A stretch of DNA of 64,000 bases from Candidatus Zhuqueibacterota bacterium (GCA_029262055.1 JAJDAD010000062.1:1-64000); one strand, 5' to 3'. Shown: positions 10,048 to 21,178, counted from the stretch's first letter. Notes: generated by a model from the sequence alone, not told the origin. A program made the numbers and translations.

Positions 10048-10979
10048 TCGGAGCCACCGGCGCCGAACCTGGACAACAGGGTTCCGTGCCGCAACCCCCA
10101 ATCGCTTACCACAGTCTCTTCAAGCCCAAAGAACCGCATCACCTCCAACAGCAACACGACCCCGGCCACCATGACAGGGGCACGCTGTGGAACAATCCCC
10201 GGCAGGCCCGAAATCTCATCTACTCTCAGCTCCTGAAGCTCTGCGTAAATACTCTCGACGGCGTCGCGCTGCAGGCTTTTGCCGTCAAGCAGTGCCGGGT
10301 CATAGGTTGTCAGCCGGAGCAGCATCGCGGCCACCGTTGTTGCCGTACCCGCGCCGGCGACCATTTGGTGCAAAGGACACCTTTTCCAGGAAACGAGCGC
10401 CGCCTCCATTTCCGCCTGGCAGTTTTCTATTATGGCTGCAATCTCGGACGGGAGGGGTGGATCGTGTTTAATAAACCGCTCCGTCAGTCTCACCGAGCCC
10501 AGGTGCAGGCTGGCGCAGTGCTCAACTGAATGCCGGTCTCCCAAAACAAATTCCGTACTCCCGCCACCGATGTCTACGGTCAAGCTCTGGCCGTGGACGA
10601 AGATCTTGTTGGACAGCGCGCCAAAATGCATGCGTGTTGCTTCTTCCTTACCGGTCAACACCTCCATCTCAAGCCCACTCTCGCTGGCGATCCTGCTCAA
10701 CAGGTCTGCTTGATTCAAGGCATCCCTGACAGCGCTGGTCCCGGTCAAATAGATGGTCTCAGCCTGCCACTCTTCGCAGATTTCCCGATACTCCTGCAGC
10801 GTGTGAACGGCACGGGATATCGCCGAATCGAGCAGTCGCCTGCTCTCATCCACACCTTCGCCCAGGCGGATGATTTTCTCCTGCTCAAAAAGCGGTGTGA
10901 TCTGATGGTCATCCGACACATTGGCAACCAGAAGCAGCGCGCAGTTGGTCCCGACATCGATTGCCGCAACCGTCTTCAT
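10044..10979 (-). CDS. Ppx/GppA family exopolyphosphatase/phosphatase
   Basis: MKTVAAIDVGTNCALLLVA, LTVDIGGGSTEFVLG; likely start at 10979 overlaps the prmA stop (ATGA); ORF track extends to 11015. Confidence 0.88.
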   Translation of the reverse strand: MKTVAAIDVGTNCALLLVANVSDDHQITPLFEQEKIIRLGEGVDESRRLLDSAISRAVHTLQEYREICEEWQAETIYLTGTSAVRDALNQADLLSRIASESGLEMEVLTGKEEATRMHFGALSNKIFVHGQSLTVDIGGGSTEFVLGDRHSVEHCASLHLGSVRLTERFIKHDPPLPSEIAAIIENCQAEMEAALVSWKRCPLHQMVAGAGTATTVAAMLLRLTTYDPALLDGKSLQRDAVESIYAELQELRVDEISGLPGIVPQRAPVMVAGVVLLLEVMRFFGLEETVVSDWGLRHGTLLSRFGAGGSD

Positions 10980-11860
10980 GCCGGCATTTGTTTTTGTAAG
11001 TGTAGAGCGGCCCATTCACCCAGATGCTCCTCATTCATGACGGCAAGATCGGTGGTTGCGAGCCTGTCTTTTACTTCGTCTACTTCAGTGCCCAAAATGC
11101 CGGAAGCGAGCAAGTATCCGCCCTGAACAAGGGGTGCCACGATGTCGGCCAGGCAAGCAAAGATAACGTTCTTGGTTATGTTAGCCAAAACAAAATCGAA
11201 GCGCGCCTGCCGGGACAGGGCTACCCCACTCCCAACAAATAGTTGAACAGCACCTTCCCCGGTGTTAGCCTCCGTGTTCTCCCGGGCTGCCTCGATGGCG
11301 ACCGGGTCGATATCGCAAGCCGTGATCTTGCCCGCGCCCAGCTTATGTCCTGCAATCGCAAGAATGCCGGTACCGGTACCTACGTCCAGGATGCGCTTGT
11401 CTTTGACCGGCAGCTCTTCCAAGAGGCGAAGAACCAGTTGCGTGGTAGCGTGGGCGCCGGTGCCAAACGCCTGTTTTGGGTCGATCTCGATGACAAATTG
11501 CTCTACCGGCTCATCGAGTGCCACCCAGGTCGGCTTCACGAGAAATCGCCTGGACACTGACAGCGGCCGTAACTGCTTTTTCCATTCAGCATTCCAGTCA
11601 CGATTCTCACAGGACAAAATAGTGGCCGCCTCTTCAGACGATAAATACCCCAGCGCTTTCAGTCCAGCCCGGTACTTCTCTATCTCAGCGAGGAGTTTTT
11701 GTTTGGAGGCCTCCGCGGGAAAGTAAGCTACCAGCTCAACCTCGGATTCCTGCACGCCGCTGCAGCCCAGCTCGAAAAGGAAATTGCTCAGAGCTTCCGC
11801 AACGTCAGGTGATACCGGCACGCGGACCTCACGCCAGGCTTTTTCTCTTTTAATTAGCAC
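10976..11860 (-). CDS. prmA: Ribosomal protein L11 methyltransferase
   Basis: DPKQAFGTGAHATTQLVLRLLEE, ILDVGTGTGILAIAGHKLGA, FDFVLANITKNVI. Confidence 0.92.
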   Translation of the reverse strand: MLIKREKAWREVRVPVSPDVAEALSNFLFELGCSGVQESEVELVAYFPAEASKQKLLAEIEKYRAGLKALGYLSSEEAATILSCENRDWNAEWKKQLRPLSVSRRFLVKPTWVALDEPVEQFVIEIDPKQAFGTGAHATTQLVLRLLEELPVKDKRILDVGTGTGILAIAGHKLGAGKITACDIDPVAIEAARENTEANTGEGAVQLFVGSGVALSRQARFDFVLANITKNVIFACLADIVAPLVQGGYLLASGILGTEVDEVKDRLATTDLAVMNEEHLGEWAALHLQKQMPA

Positions 11861-11988
11861 TCGTCTTGTCTATGGATGATGATGGGTCTCACAGTCTGTT
11901 AGGCAGCTATAAAAATGCGATTGGCAAATTGTTCGGAGGGAAACGCCACACAGGCCTTGCCGTCGGGCTTATGGATGCAGAGGATACG

Positions 11989-14900
11989 TTAGTTGCCTCT
12001 GATGGCGATGTTGATGTCGATACCGAATTCCTGTACCGATGTGGTGCCGACTCTTTTGCTGTCGGTCTTTCCGACCTCGACGAACGCGCCGCCGCGAACG
12101 GTGGTGCTGAATGAGTAGGTCAACTGCGGCCGTACGGACCAGCGGGTGGTTTTGTTTGCCTCCACAAAGTCTCCATCTGCGACCTGGCGATTTTCTTGTA
12201 CCTGGTTGCTTGCCGTAAAAGAGAAGGAAAAGTCGATGGAGTTTTTCAATTCAGCTTTATTGAACGGCCAAAAGGGCAACCGGAAACCGGAACGCTTGGA
12301 ATAGTTCGCGGTGATCGACAGATCCTCATTTGTACCCCGGCTGGCGCCGAGCTCCTGTCCATTGGAGAAGGTGGTCGTCAGTGTTTTTGATCGGTTTATC
12401 TGTACGTTGCCGGTGAAGCCGTTTTTGAACGACAAGTCCAGTTTTCCGAGGGGACGGAAGTTGTTTGAAAAGCTCTCATTAGTCTTGTTGTCCGGGTTGC
12501 CTATCCAGTTTGAATCTTTTTTTCCAGTGAAAGCGTGACTCAAACTCACGGTCTTAAACACCTTGTTGAAAAGCGGAAGACTCTGCAGACCGGTGACCCG
12601 GACGTTCCACTCGGGAAACGGCATGTCAAAACCCTTTTCTGACAACCAGCTATTCGAGGTACTGCCGTTGATCTGGCGCGATTCGTTGCGTTGATTAGCG
12701 TGCTGAAAACGCAGGCCAACATCAAATGCGCGCCCGAAAGCAATCCCGGAACCTAGAGCCAGATTCTGACTCTCATTCCTCGAAATCGGGTTCGTGCTCA
12801 AATTTGCGACAGTGGCAACCCCGGTCGTGTCGGACAAACCGAACTGAAATTTTGTGGTCGGTTTGAAGAGTGAATCCAAACCGCTGTGCGAGTTGTCTTC
12901 GCGCTCACTATAGTTGAAGGTGATGTCCTTGAAGTTTGAGAAAAAGCCACCTACGAGTCTAAGCGGATTGAAGGAAGTCCCGCCTTCCTTTTTCTCCTGG
13001 AATACGGTTAGTTTTGCCCCTTCCTCAGGCTTAGGCTCTTCCCTGGTTCGGCCACGATTTCCGGGACGGCTACGGCGACCACCCGTACGGCTCGGAGTCC
13101 TGGATTTTTTGTCGCCGAAAATGGAAGAGACCAATTGCTTCCAGCGAAAGGTGGCGTCAGCCGACCTGGTGATATTGTTGCTGGCGCTACGGCCCGTTGT
13201 CTTATTCTGCAAATTATTGTTAAAACGGTAGTTGGCGCTGTAGCTGACATTGTTGGTCAACCAACTGAAAACTTGCGGCGAGTAGCGAGCGGTAAATGCC
13301 TGGGTTTGGTTGATATCTTCAAAATTGAAACTTAAGAAATCCTGAAATGTCCGGTCGCGCATCTGCGACTTATGCGCCCTGCTGAAATCTACGGACAGGT
13401 TCTCGAAGATCTTCATACTGGTCCGGATGCTGCGGTCAAAAATAAAATCTTCAGTCTCCGTCGCCTCAGCCAGAGCATCGGAGTTCGCAATGCGATTTTG
13501 CCGGAGCGAGGTGCGCCGGTTGCCATTCAGCTTAAGCGAAACCTGCTGCGGTGTATAGTACAATTTGGTCGCCTTAGCCTTGCCGATCAACGGCAGGTTG
13601 GGCAACCACGCCAACGGGGAAAAGTAATTGTTCCTGCCAAAATTGAGCTGATAGTCGAAACTGCCGTTCCAGGTCGTGGTCCTGGACTCCGCGATGGTTG
13701 GGCTACGCTGTACATTGTCCGATCGGCCCACACTCATGGACATGCCGTCAAAAGTATTCTTGATGAAAAAATTCTTTGACTTGGCTTGCCGCCGCAAAGA
13801 AAGATTGAAGCCGGTCTGGTTGGAAGTGGTTTGGACCCGCCTGAGCAGGTCCGGGTCTTTCAGGTCGCTGCTGGTCACTTTGCGATCCAGTCCCGGGAAC
13901 CACTTGGGGTCGCTCTTGCTGTCGCGAAAACTCAAGCTGAGCGGCATTGCGACTCCCAGCCAGCGCGGCAGGACTTTGTCGATACTGATATTGGCGTTGA
14001 GGTTGCTGCTACGGCTATTGTTGCCGGTACCGAAACGAGTGGCCACATTGTGGAAGTCCGCATCCTTGCGTTCGACCTCGATATTGAAGGATCCAAAGTC
14101 ACCGACCTTAAGGTCGGCGCGCGCGCGCATGGCCACACCCTTGTCCTGCTCTACATCGGACAAACGCAGTTCGTTGAACCAGATTTCTCCGACAAACGGT
14201 GTGTTCGGCAGTCTGTTGCGCAGGCCGAGGGTGAGAATCCTTACATTTGTAAAAGAAGGTCGGCCCTTGACTCTTATGGATTTTTCTGGGCCAAGAATTC
14301 TCACAAACGTTCCTGTCGAATCTTCGAAAAATACGTTTGGATCGTCGACCTGAGAGGTGTCCTGGCGATCGATTGTGGTGAAGTCCAGGATGGGCACGTC
14401 CATGTGATTACGGTCGTCCCATTCTTCGTAAACGGTCGAGCGGTATTCATAATAGTTGTCACGGTTTGCCCCGAAACGGACGAAATACTCCAGGTTGCTA
14501 CGGGCGGTGGTGTCGCCTTCGGTCATAAAGGCGAAATGCGTCATCCCCTCATCGATACCGTGGACAAACATTTTGATGCGGTCGTAGTGGATGTAACTCT
14601 CGCCCTGAAACAGACTCTTTTGAGCGACCGCGGCAAAGTTTCCATCCAGGCGGTTTGCCTTGAGCACGAGGGATTGTTCGCGCGCGCGTACCCTACTGAC
14701 CCGGTCTTCCTCACCCTGCACACCGATTTGAGTAAGGGAGTCAAAATATTCGGTGCTTTCATGCGTGTTGATTTGCGTGACTGCGAACGCTTCTCCCGCA
14801 TCCTCCGGGGAGATCAGGCCGACGGCCAGGTCGTGCTCGTTTTGGGTCAGGCCAACCTCTTTCCATTCGCTGCCGACCAGATTGATCTCCGCGATGCTGA

Positions 14901-17900
14901 CGCGCGCAAAATCAGGCAAATTCGCATCGAAGGGCTGGCGGTTATACTCCAGAGAATCAAACCAGATCCGCACGTACTCTATCTGGCTGGTTGTAGGGTT
15001 ACCGATTATTGTGTCGGCGGCCTCGGTGCTGAAGGGAATCCGGTACAACTTCCAGGACGGATTAATATCCGGATTACCACCCACGATCAGAGCAGTATCG
15101 GGATGGGTTAGCGCCAGTGAAAATGAATAAGAAAAATATTGGTCCGCCCGATCCACTATGCCGTTACCGTTGATGTCTTCCGTGTCCGGGATGCGGCCGC
15201 CCTGGTCGTTTTCGCTGCCTTCTGTGCCATTGATGGTACCGGTACCGGCAGTCGCATAACGATCGCTTAGCTCAGGGTAGAACCAGTCGTCATAACTCCA
15301 CGGTTCATCGTGATTCTTGAAGCCGTCCCGGTTCACATCCCAAAAATCGAATTGCACTGCGGCCGCCGAGCTGTCCTGACCTATCGGTATTCTGCGCGGA
15401 TGGTTGAAAACCGGCGGGTCCGGCTTGGCTACGCCGTCCAGTCCCACATCTTCGCCGGGATCGAGAACACCGTTCCTGGTACCAGCCCGCAAGATGTCTT
15501 CAGTATTGAAGTCGTTCGGAATGACATCTTCGGAAATGCTGCCGAAATCCATATGCACGCGCCCGAGATCGCCCTGGACCATAATCTCGATGAACTTGGT
15601 CTGCGACTGGTCGAACAATCCCGGCGAAAGGGCGCGCATGATACCCGCCCAGCGGCTGGTGTCGCGCTCGGCCTCACCCGGGTCAAACAGGTCCAGGGTC
15701 AGAACATGCGTACCGGTTTCGGTGCGGCCGACATTGACCTCACGATTTGGGAAAATGTCAGTTATCGGAACCAGATTCGCCGGGTTGTACCAGACGAAGT
15801 TGTTGAGACGATTGCGAAAGCTATGTACCCCGTCCCGGGGCTGTGAACCGAATTGCCAGTTGTTTTTCAGAATGCCCAGATTGGTGGTTTTCTTAGCAGC
15901 CTCGAAGTCATCGACATAAGCAACACCACGGTTGTCGCCGGTATCCGCGCTGTTAAGTGTATTCGGAGTCGGCAAAACCTGAGCAATTTCACCTTCAAAA
16001 CTCAACGTGGTCTCGCCCTTGGAACGAATCATCGGCAGATAATCCAGTGCCCTTCCAATGAAATTAGGCCGAAAACGCAAGCGGGTATTGAAATCCCAAA
16101 CCAGGTTCTGCATCGGTCCCCGGCCGACGCGGACCTTGCGGTCAAGCGTGCTTTCGCTCAAATACAGCAGCGTTCCACCAAAAAATGAGTCTCGGCCGAG
16201 CGTGTACTCTGCACGCATGCCCAGGATGGTCTTTTTTTCGAGCTGAAACAGTTGGTTACGTTCGTAGGTTACATCCAGTTGCGCGGAAGGGTTGCTAGCC
16301 CTCTCGTCCAGCAAAATGAGCTGGCCGGAGAAGTAGTCGATGGTATAATCCCGGCCGCGCTGCAGGTTTGAACCATCAAGGGTAACCACTTCCGAGCCTT
16401 CGATGACGTTGAAGCCCAGACTGTACTCCGTGCCGCGATTCTGCGTCTCCACTTCCAGGTAGAATTTGCTGGCGCCGCGGATGATGCTCTGGTCTGTTTC
16501 CCTATAGATCTGCGGCGTGCGATCGGCATCAGCGACTTCAAGCACCAGGTTGTTGTTGACAAAGTAGCCAACCGGGTCGAAAGGCCGCAAGTCTCTAAAA
16601 TGAAGTTCACCTCTTGCCAGGTTCACGATGTTCTCATCGTTATCCACGACACGATCAGGTATTGCGGCGCCGCTTTGGTCCTTGGCATCGAGGCCAAATA
16701 TGTTCAACCAGGACCGCCCGGGAGCGTCTGTTTCCTGCGGAGAACCGGAGGAAGGCTTGTTGAACATTCTGACCGTAAAGCCTTCCTCGTTAATATTGCG
16801 GCTGCCCAACGAGTAGACATGTTTCCAGGCCAGATCGAATGTCGGCGTGTCCGGTAATGGGTTCCGGTCTCGGAGCAACTTGAGTTTGATAGAGTTTACG
16901 TTTAGCGAATCACCACGTACAAAATTGAGATCTCCGATTGTCCGGCCATCTTCGGTTTTGTACGCGATGGCGAGTATCTCGGAATCCGTAAGCGGGATAT
17001 TGAGTCGAATAAATCCGAGCTGGGTCTCAAGAAAATATTCTGTTTTTTCAAGGCGAATGAATTGTTGTTGTGTGCTCGCCCCGGGAATTGTATCAAAATT
17101 ATTCTCGTCAGTGACTGTGCCATCCAGCGTCGCGAACCCCGGAATTACCTTATCTGGGAATTGCTCCTGGTACCCGGCTGCGGCTTTGTAGACCTCAAAT
17201 GAATCGGGGATGACTGCTACGGCAAGCCCTGAGAGATGGACACCATCGGCATCGAAATGACGATATTGCTCAACATAGGTGCTGTCCAGGAAGAAGTAAA
17301 CACCTTCAACAAAGCGGTAATCCTCGATGCGACTCTTGCCGGCCTTGGCGCCGCCGGACAGACTGAGTTTTTGACTCTCTCCTTTTTCCTGGCTGGCGAT
17401 GGTGGTGAGGTTCAGGTTGCCGAGCACCATTTCACTTTTCAGACCGAACAGGCCGGAATTCTTGCCGCTAAAAGTCACATAGCGCGTGCCCGGCAAGGAC
17501 AGCGAGATGTTACCCGCTTCGAAGCGCTGCACGACTTCATCTTCAAAACCCTGGTAAACAAGACGCACGTTGTTGTCAAAATCAAAGGCGCGCTCACTGT
17601 CTTGATCCACGTTGACCGTAACTTTTTCGCCGATTTTCCCGGTCACGGAAAATCGCTGTGTTTGCTGCATTTTGAAATTGGTAGTGGAACCACGAGTCAA
17701 GGCGCTCCTGACTTCACTGCGATCCTCGCGCCGTAACCCGGCCTGGATGCGAATATCGCCCGTGACGATCAGGCCCACCGAACCACTACCGAAGATTTTT
17801 TGGAACGTCTTGCTCTTGATTTTTACCGGGATCTCGAGATTAATCCCGCCCCGCCCCTTACCGGCAATAACGTCCTCATTTACATGTGCAACGACATACT

Positions 17901-18288
17901 GCCTCCAGGAATCCCGTATGCTCGATTGGCGCAGCGCGGAAACGTATTGGTTGAAAGTGAGTACAATGGGCGGACGAACGGCGTCGTCTTGCCGCAGGGT
18001 GCGAATCAGAACCGGGTCGTCGGTTGAGGCGATCTCAACCTCGTAATTCGCTCCGAAATAATTGGAGAAGGAGCCCGGGAAGTAACCGTGGATTGAAAAC
18101 ACGCTAGGCCGTGTCAACGCGAATGGACCGCCCGCCCTGATACCAAGATTAGAGACCCTGAGTCCTATCGGACTCTGGCCCACATCCGGCGACTGCGCCA
18201 ATAATGGCTGGGAAGATAAAGAAAGGAAGCTCAACGAGGCAGCGAAGAAGAAAAAATCGCGCTTCCTAAGTAGGCTAGCAAAAACCAT
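11989..18288 (-). CDS. sprA: SprA-like giant outer-membrane protein (T9SS translocon SprA family)
   Basis: 2099 aa with signal peptide; GSGSVGLIVTGDIRIQAGLRREDRSEVRSALTRGSTTNFKMQQTQRFSVTGKIGEKVTVNVDQDSERAFDFDNNVRLVYQGFEDEVVQRFEAGNISLSLPGTRY; VAYVDDFEAAKKTTNLG; long beta-rich C-terminal half. Confidence 0.88.
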   Translation of the reverse strand: MVFASLLRKRDFFFFAASLSFLSLSSQPLLAQSPDVGQSPIGLRVSNLGIRAGGPFALTRPSVFSIHGYFPGSFSNYFGANYEVEIASTDDPVLIRTLRQDDAVRPPIVLTFNQYVSALRQSSIRDSWRQYVVAHVNEDVIAGKGRGGINLEIPVKIKSKTFQKIFGSGSVGLIVTGDIRIQAGLRREDRSEVRSALTRGSTTNFKMQQTQRFSVTGKIGEKVTVNVDQDSERAFDFDNNVRLVYQGFEDEVVQRFEAGNISLSLPGTRYVTFSGKNSGLFGLKSEMVLGNLNLTTIASQEKGESQKLSLSGGAKAGKSRIEDYRFVEGVYFFLDSTYVEQYRHFDADGVHLSGLAVAVIPDSFEVYKAAAGYQEQFPDKVIPGFATLDGTVTDENNFDTIPGASTQQQFIRLEKTEYFLETQLGFIRLNIPLTDSEILAIAYKTEDGRTIGDLNFVRGDSLNVNSIKLKLLRDRNPLPDTPTFDLAWKHVYSLGSRNINEEGFTVRMFNKPSSGSPQETDAPGRSWLNIFGLDAKDQSGAAIPDRVVDNDENIVNLARGELHFRDLRPFDPVGYFVNNNLVLEVADADRTPQIYRETDQSIIRGASKFYLEVETQNRGTEYSLGFNVIEGSEVVTLDGSNLQRGRDYTIDYFSGQLILLDERASNPSAQLDVTYERNQLFQLEKKTILGMRAEYTLGRDSFFGGTLLYLSESTLDRKVRVGRGPMQNLVWDFNTRLRFRPNFIGRALDYLPMIRSKGETTLSFEGEIAQVLPTPNTLNSADTGDNRGVAYVDDFEAAKKTTNLGILKNNWQFGSQPRDGVHSFRNRLNNFVWYNPANLVPITDIFPNREVNVGRTETGTHVLTLDLFDPGEAERDTSRWAGIMRALSPGLFDQSQTKFIEIMVQGDLGRVHMDFGSISEDVIPNDFNTEDILRAGTRNGVLDPGEDVGLDGVAKPDPPVFNHPRRIPIGQDSSAAAVQFDFWDVNRDGFKNHDEPWSYDDWFYPELSDRYATAGTGTINGTEGSENDQGGRIPDTEDINGNGIVDRADQYFSYSFSLALTHPDTALIVGGNPDINPSWKLYRIPFSTEAADTIIGNPTTSQIEYVRIWFDSLEYNRQPFDANLPDFARVSIAEINLVGSEWKEVGLTQNEHDLAVGLISPEDAGEAFAVTQINTHESTEYFDSLTQIGVQGEEDRVSRVRAREQSLVLKANRLDGNFAAVAQKSLFQGESYIHYDRIKMFVHGIDEGMTHFAFMTEGDTTARSNLEYFVRFGANRDNYYEYRSTVYEEWDDRNHMDVPILDFTTIDRQDTSQVDDPNVFFEDSTGTFVRILGPEKSIRVKGRPSFTNVRILTLGLRNRLPNTPFVGEIWFNELRLSDVEQDKGVAMRARADLKVGDFGSFNIEVERKDADFHNVATRFGTGNNSRSSNLNANISIDKVLPRWLGVAMPLSLSFRDSKSDPKWFPGLDRKVTSSDLKDPDLLRRVQTTSNQTGFNLSLRRQAKSKNFFIKNTFDGMSMSVGRSDNVQRSPTIAESRTTTWNGSFDYQLNFGRNNYFSPLAWLPNLPLIGKAKATKLYYTPQQVSLKLNGNRRTSLRQNRIANSDALAEATETEDFIFDRSIRTSMKIFENLSVDFSRAHKSQMRDRTFQDFLSFNFEDINQTQAFTARYSPQVFSWLTNNVSYSANYRFNNNLQNKTTGRSASNNITRSADATFRWKQLVSSIFGDKKSRTPSRTGGRRSRPGNRGRTREEPKPEEGAKLTVFQEKKEGGTSFNPLRLVGGFFSNFKDITFNYSEREDNSHSGLDSLFKPTTKFQFGLSDTTGVATVANLSTNPISRNESQNLALGSGIAFGRAFDVGLRFQHANQRNESRQINGSTSNSWLSEKGFDMPFPEWNVRVTGLQSLPLFNKVFKTVSLSHAFTGKKDSNWIGNPDNKTNESFSNNFRPLGKLDLSFKNGFTGNVQINRSKTLTTTFSNGQELGASRGTNEDLSITANYSKRSGFRLPFWPFNKAELKNSIDFSFSFTASNQVQENRQVADGDFVEANKTTRWSVRPQLTYSFSTTVRGGAFVEVGKTDSKRVGTTSVQEFGIDINIAIRGN

Positions 18289-18679
18289 TTCTCGAGAGTA
18301 GTAGCAACTTTCGTTTCGGGTAAAACGAGATCAAGACACTCTTGTCTCGGTTTGCCGCTGTCTAAAGATAAGCGATAACAACTACTCTATAATGCCTCCG
18401 GGTGAAATGGCTTTTGAAAAGTGAAGAAAAATACGTAACGGTCAGCAGAAATGCAAGCAAAAAACTGTGCCGGGCGGTCGGCAAGATCCGGTGCAAAAAC
18501 AGCAATTAAACTGCTTTGCGATACCTGAGTTTCAAAAAATAATACCTTGCTAAAAAACCTGTTTGCGACTATATTTTCGCTTCGTGTAGCCTGCAAATTT
18601 CGAGCCGATATCATGAACAGCGCTGCAGCCTACGAACGGTCGAGCTTCAGAGTAATCTTGGCGGTATGAATCCGGTACA

Positions 18680-20020
18680 ATGATCAGAATTTTACCTAAA
18701 TATGTGGTTCGCGAGCATATCGGTCCATTTTTCTTTGCGCTAGCCATCATTAATGCCTTCTTCGTTCTCAATTTGCTGTTCAGGCAGTTTGAGAAATTTC
18801 TCAGCAAGGGAATTTCTTTTGTGATTGTATCGGAATTCTTGTTTTTGAATCTTGCCTGGATGATTGCGCTTTCCGTGCCCTGCGCTGTCCTGACCGCGAC
18901 CATCTGGGCTTTCGGACGCCTGTCCGCCGAGAACGAAATGACTGCTGCACGCGCCAGCGGTATAGGACTGCACCAGATACTTCCGCCAATGCTGCTATTA
19001 TCGACCGGCTTGACAATCGGCTTGATTTGGTTTAACAATCACGTACTGCCCGACTTTAATCACCGCACCAGGCTTCTGGCAGTTGATATTGCGCGCAAAA
19101 AGCCGACACTCGATTTAGATGAAGGCGTTCTGTACACGGAAATCCCTGACTTTGGTATCCTGGCGCAGACAGTGCGGGAAGAGGGCAAAACCAGCTACCT
19201 GGGCGATGTTGTCATCGACGACCAATCGAATGCAAACAGCATAAAAACTATCGCTGCGGAGCAGGGCGTACTTTCCATGGATGACCAGACCGGCGTTTTG
19301 GACCTGGCGCTGCATCGGGGTGAACTCCATGAAATCGATTTAAGCAATAGCCAGTCATTTAAACGCGTCTACTTTGACAAACACGTGATCAGAATCCCGA
19401 TGGGCGAAACGATCTTGCGCCGGACACAATCGGGGTATCGCGGCGACCGGGAAAAGAGCGCTTCGGATCTACTGGAGAATGTGCACCAGAACCAGGAACG
19501 CGTTCGTGAGCGCCAAATGAAGGTCCAGGAACTGATCCAAAAACAGGTGACTAAATACAGCCAGGCTGTTCCCGCCGACAAGCGGTCGGTCGCCTATGTT
19601 TTCAAGGAGCACCAGCGCGTGAAGCGTCAAATTCAGACCGAACTGAATATGATAAAGAGCTACGAGAAATATGTTAACGTCTACCTGGTGGAGGTACACA
19701 AGAAGTACTCAATACCGGTTGCCTGCATCGCCTTTGTTCTTGTGGGAGCACCACTCGGCATACTTGTCCGAAGACAGGGTTGGGCGGTCGCAGCCCTCCT
19801 CAGCCTCGGCTTCTTCATCCTCTATTGGGCCTTTCTGATCGGTGGCGAGATACTGGCGGACCGCCAAAAAATCACCCCCTTTACGGCGATGTGGAGCCCT
19901 AATATTCTGATAATTGGCATTGGGATTCTGCTCAATATCCGCGTGATGCACGGAGCCTCCGGCCTGCGAAGCCTCCTTCAGCTGCGCCGGAACCGGACTG
20001 CTAAGAACGGGGCGGGATGA
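18680..20020 (+). CDS. LptF/LptG family LPS export permease
   Basis: 446 aa, N-terminal TMs, C-terminal TMs with KKYSIPVACIAFVLVGAPLGILVRRQG typical of YjgP/YjgQ. Confidence 0.9.
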   Translation: MIRILPKYVVREHIGPFFFALAIINAFFVLNLLFRQFEKFLSKGISFVIVSEFLFLNLAWMIALSVPCAVLTATIWAFGRLSAENEMTAARASGIGLHQILPPMLLLSTGLTIGLIWFNNHVLPDFNHRTRLLAVDIARKKPTLDLDEGVLYTEIPDFGILAQTVREEGKTSYLGDVVIDDQSNANSIKTIAAEQGVLSMDDQTGVLDLALHRGELHEIDLSNSQSFKRVYFDKHVIRIPMGETILRRTQSGYRGDREKSASDLLENVHQNQERVRERQMKVQELIQKQVTKYSQAVPADKRSVAYVFKEHQRVKRQIQTELNMIKSYEKYVNVYLVEVHKKYSIPVACIAFVLVGAPLGILVRRQGWAVAALLSLGFFILYWAFLIGGEILADRQKITPFTAMWSPNILIIGIGILLNIRVMHGASGLRSLLQLRRNRTAKNGAG

Positions 20021-21093
20021 TACTTCTCGACCGCTATATTCTGAGACGCTTTTTTTTCATTTTAGGCGTTTCCCTCTCCTTCGTCATCCTGCTGGTAGTT
20101 TTCGTCGACATGGTGGGAAACCTGGGAAAGTTCATCGACAAGGATGTTCCCGGTGATGTAATTGCAGAATACTATCTCCTCTACATCCCTTTTATCGTTG
20201 CGCAGGGCTTGCCGGTGGCGATGTTGTTGAGCAGCATGTTTGGCCTTGGCCAGATGTCACGCTTCAACGAACTGGTCGCTATCAAATCGTCAGGCAGATC
20301 TGGCTTCCGAATCATTGTGCCCCTGCTGGCGACCAGCATTATCGTCAGCGCACTGGCGTTCGTATTTAATGAAGGAATCGTGCCCTGGTCAAATCAGCAA
20401 AAGTCAGCGATTGAAGAGCGGCACCTGGGCTCAAACAAACCTTCACGAGAAATGCGGTTGACCAACATTGCGTTGGCCGATAATCTCGGCCGCTGGGTCT
20501 TCATTGGCACTTATGACACGCAAAACAAGAAGGCCGAACGCATCACCGTGCAGACGCACAAAGACAATCAGATCATCGAACGTATCGACGCGGACGCCAT
20601 GGTGTGGGACGACAGCAGTTGGGTACTAACCAGCGGATTCCAGCGTACATTTACCCGGGACGGCGAAGAGGCACGCATATTCGAGAACCTGAAGGAAGAA
20701 TCGCTTGGCTTTGGGCCCGAACGTCTTTTGCGGGTACAGGTAAAGCCGGAGGACATGTCCCATTCAGAGCTGCACAGATACACTCAGGAAGTCCTCCGCA
20801 ACGGCGGAGATCCCAAACGGTGGCTGGTTGATCTTGAGTTCAAATTAGCGATGCCCTGCGCGAGCATTATTTTGGTGTTGTTCGGGGCGACAATTGCATC
20901 GCAAAAAAACAGGAGCGGTGCCGTCTTTGGCTTGATAATCAGTATCGTGATTTACCTGCTCTATTTCGGCATGACTCGCCTGTTTCAAACGCTGGGACAG
21001 GTGGGTACTTTGTCTCCTCTTATGAGTGCCTGGTTCACCAATACACTCTTCTTATTTGCCGGATTGGGGACAAGCATTTTGTTACGCAAATGA
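20017..21093 (+). CDS. LptF/LptG family LPS export permease
   Basis: 358 aa; MILLDRYILRRFFFILGVSLSFVILLVVFVDMVGNLGKFID; ATGA overlap with the upstream paralogue. Confidence 0.9.
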   Translation: MILLDRYILRRFFFILGVSLSFVILLVVFVDMVGNLGKFIDKDVPGDVIAEYYLLYIPFIVAQGLPVAMLLSSMFGLGQMSRFNELVAIKSSGRSGFRIIVPLLATSIIVSALAFVFNEGIVPWSNQQKSAIEERHLGSNKPSREMRLTNIALADNLGRWVFIGTYDTQNKKAERITVQTHKDNQIIERIDADAMVWDDSSWVLTSGFQRTFTRDGEEARIFENLKEESLGFGPERLLRVQVKPEDMSHSELHRYTQEVLRNGGDPKRWLVDLEFKLAMPCASIILVLFGATIASQKNRSGAVFGLIISIVIYLLYFGMTRLFQTLGQVGTLSPLMSAWFTNTLFLFAGLGTSILLRK

Positions 21094-21127
21094 TGGTAGG
21101 GCGGCGGCAACTCTAATGGACGAAAAC

Positions 21128-21165
21128 GGCACCGGGTCCGCAAACAAACGGACCCCGGTGCTGCC
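21128..21165. terminator. Strong GC-rich hairpin between convergent genes
   Basis: GGCACCGGGTCCG-caaacaaa-CGGACCCCGGTGC(tgcc); no clear T-tract. Confidence 0.5.
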
Positions 21166-21178
21166 TCCTGTTAAATAC

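Noticed and set aside
13786-15111. 441-aa plus-strand ORF
   Set aside because: Fully antisense to the much better supported sprA gene; shadow ORF without recognisable motifs.
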